Shown here in pieces: positions 61,813 through 64,000 of a stretch of DNA of 64,000 nt (positions are counted from its first letter, which is position 1; the number at the start of each line of letters is the position of its first letter). Origin of the DNA: Chrysaora quinquecirrha (lineage: Eukaryota > Cnidaria > Scyphozoa > Semaeostomeae > Pelagiidae); assembly GCA_014526335.1 (NCBI GenBank), contig JACTAT010000035.1:3788344-3852343 (forward strand), in the 5' to 3' direction. A program made the translations under genes and the position numbers. Under the pieces are notes generated by a model. The model was not told where the DNA came from. It searched no databases and was given only the letters and a program-made list of their open reading frames with translations.

Positions 61813-64000
61813 ATGGCAAAAACATTCGCTATTTTACTTTGCATTATATGTATGGCTTCTAGAGGTAAGGATAGGAGTTTCTTGTTGTAATATAATCCCT
61901 CGGTTTCTAATAGCTAATGTGCCAAATTAGAAAAATACTAAGACGCATCTTTGAAGGGACTTCATAGTTTCTACAGTAACATAACCGCTGCCTTTTAGAT
62001 CCCAAATGCTTTGGAATTCAGCTTTAAATACAAATAGAAACCAAGAAAACTAACTTTTGCAAATAACTATGAATATATTCGTCTCATGGCTTCAGTAATT
62101 ATCGATAGCTGGGCGTAATTTCTGGGTGCAACCAAAGTACCGTGAGGGCAATCACGGTCATTGAACCATTGCAAGTGTGTACCCAAACCCAGGACTGAAG
62201 CTCCTTCATGTTAACAATACTGAAAAGCTTTCATCTGATACATTACTATAGTGTATTACTTTAAAAGCTGCTGTATATTAAACGATGCTTGTTTTAGCCT
62301 GAAATTACGCTTGAAAGCAGAAAAAAGACAAACTTTCGCTTCTGTCACATTCAGCTTTAGGTAATCCTCTCCCTACAAAGGCCTGAAACTTTACAGTGAT
62401 TATTATTCAATCCATAATACACTGCTGAAGTTTGCTAGATCAGGGAAGAGAGCTCTAGTATATAAGTAGCAGATTTTCACAAGGGATTGTTAGGAACATA
62501 ATCAGAGACTTCATGCCAGCTGACGCTGAGCATTTGATGGTACAAATCAATGATCCAATCTGCTATTTTAAACGACATTAACCATTAGTTATTTTCGTTG
62601 TAAAAGTATCAACAGCATCATGTAGATCTTGGCGCTTCTCATTAGTACTCTGACTAGAAACAGCCATTGACCATTTTCAGAGCAATTTCACATCATGACG
62701 CAACGTCACAGGAGCTTTAAGGTATTTTTTCAAATCTGACCATTGAACAAGGCCAGTTTTAATGAGCATTTAACGTCTCCTTCAAACAGGCAGCGATTCA
62801 TAAGCACGCAAAAACTGCTAATTGTGTTACATTAGAGATGATTTGACCGAGAGATGAAAAAGAGACTCAGAATCGAACTTGAAACTACTCAGACTCGAAC
62901 TTGAGACCTCTGGCCCACGATGTAAAGGTTGCAGGTTCAAACCTAGTGTGGATTAATACTCCAATAACCGACAGTCAACTCAGCTAACAGGCCACTTCTT
63001 CCCAGGTCGGTAAATGAGTGACGATGTATATAATACACACAAAGCTGGTCCATATACAGCTTTCTGAAACTCTGACCTGCGTTAGCCATTCCAGTAATAA
63101 GCTGCTCTTATTTTCTTTTTAGGAATGTGCCAAAAATCTCAAAGTGCAACAGAAAACGAGGAATCGTCAGAACAAATAGCAAGCAATTTATTTCCTTATC
63201 CTAGTTTATTAAATTTTCAAGACTTGCCTGTAGAAAGTGACGGCAGTGGACTAGATGATGAAAATTTCCATAAATTTATTGGCAAATTTTACGTAATGCC
63301 AGAAGGCGAGAGTGACATATTTGAGAATCCGTTTGAAAATGAACACCGAGTTGAAGACACACGACACAGGTCTGAGGTTTCGTTTGTTCCAGATGACCCT
63401 GGTTCAAATGATGTAACAGAAGAGCCAGGGTCATCAGACTCTTCAGGCGAAGAAGCTGGTAATCGCAGAACTCAGCAAGAAGCAGATTCAGTATCAGTCG
63501 CAGCAGACGGAACTAAGATAATACAACGCACTCCAACCACCCCGACACCAGCCCCTCCTACAGTTGCGACAACAACAAAGCCCCCTGGTGCAGTACCATA
63601 CGGTATTAAGTACCCAAAACCAAATACCACGGAAGTAAAATACATGTTAGATGGAACAAGAATCACTCAGTTCAACACTGGGATTAAGCAAAATAACGGC
63701 ACTAAAGAACCAAGTTGGAAATTTCTACCTGACGAATTTGTTCCAGGTTATAGCGATAGCGACGAGCAGCCTAATGCAGCGGGATATAAGTACCGAGATA
63801 GAGAGGGTGAAGAACAGAAAGGGAAGCTTATCAACCAGCAAATACAAGAAGCAGTTAAAGAAAACAACCCAAGTTATCAGATACATAAAGAAAAGGAAAT
63901 AGCTGACTCTTTGGGTAAAGTCTCGGATAGTGGTAATAGTAGTGACTCAAGATCAGTACAGACTGGTCATTACAACAGAGTAGCTGGATCTGCATTCTCT
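61813..64000 (+). CDS. Acidic Ser/Pro/Thr-rich secreted protein, 5' part only (runs off right edge)
   Basis: Exon 1, 61813-61864, encodes MAKTFAILLCIICMASRG, a signal peptide; the start context is AAAATGG. Donor GTAAGG in phase 1; the 1,258-bp intron ends in a T-rich CTTTTTAG at 63122. Exon 2 starts at 63123 and is open to the window end, giving about 310 residues so far. It begins MCQKSQSATENEESSEQ and is strongly acidic at first (DGSGLDDENF; EGESDIFENPFENE; EEPGSSDSSGEEA). A Thr/Pro stretch follows (TPTTPTPAPPTVATTTKPP), then a mixed polar part with possible N-glycosylation sites (PNTTE, QNNGTKE). Low complexity and a signal peptide suggest an extracellular matrix, mucin-like or biomineral-associated protein. 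No domain is recognised. The lack of an internal ATG near the exon start makes ORF calls begin too late. Confidence 0.75.
62870..63065 (+). repeat. SINE-like element in intron 1 of the acidic secreted gene
   Basis: A tRNA-type B box (GGTTCAAACC) is followed by CCGACAGTCAACTCAGCT, a phrase close to one in the body of the SINE at 7.1-7.3 kb. The head upstream is degraded. Confidence 0.45.

Overview
The window looks like nuclear DNA of an invertebrate animal. It is AT-rich, its genes are split by GT-AG introns of a few hundred to about 1,800 bases, there are no operons or ribosome binding sites, and it is full of short non-autonomous transposons, SINE-like elements and trinucleotide repeats. An early-branching animal such as a cnidarian would fit, but nothing seen fixes the phylum.

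Layout. From 1 to 17.8 kb two conserved endosomal-trafficking genes lie head to tail on the minus strand: the N-terminal part of VPS18 (HOPS/CORVET tether subunit; its C-terminal part lies beyond the left edge) and a complete nine-exon VPS26 (retromer arrestin-like subunit). At 19.9-20.6 kb, minus strand, is a single-exon ORF of about 254 residues that I do not recognise. From 20.6 to 26.3 kb there is a transposon-rich gap with two hAT-type elements and one PIF/Harbinger-type MITE, all with intact target-site duplications, plus a near-perfect 48-bp hairpin. From 26.3 to 37.3 kb, minus strand, ten exons encode a secreted protein of about 1,424 residues that I do not recognise. An intronless class A GPCR (40.2-41.5 kb, minus) and an F-box-like gene (46.9-48.5 kb, minus) follow. 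On the plus strand are an intronless secreted, probably GPI-anchored protein with an NTR-like domain (53.5-54.4 kb) and the first two exons of an acidic secreted protein that runs off the right edge (61.8-64.0 kb). The rest is repeats and unassigned intergenic DNA.

One pattern cuts across the genes. Four of them, including the highly conserved VPS26, show apparent single-base frameshifts, six in all. Each sits in or beside a homopolymer and is explained by one missing base. Repairing each shift makes exon phases and total lengths close in frame. This looks like systematic homopolymer under-calling in a long-read assembly rather than pseudogenes, and it explains why ORF-based calls here are fragmented. 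All exon models were built by eye from ORFs, splice sites, phase matching and remembered family sequences; no search was run.
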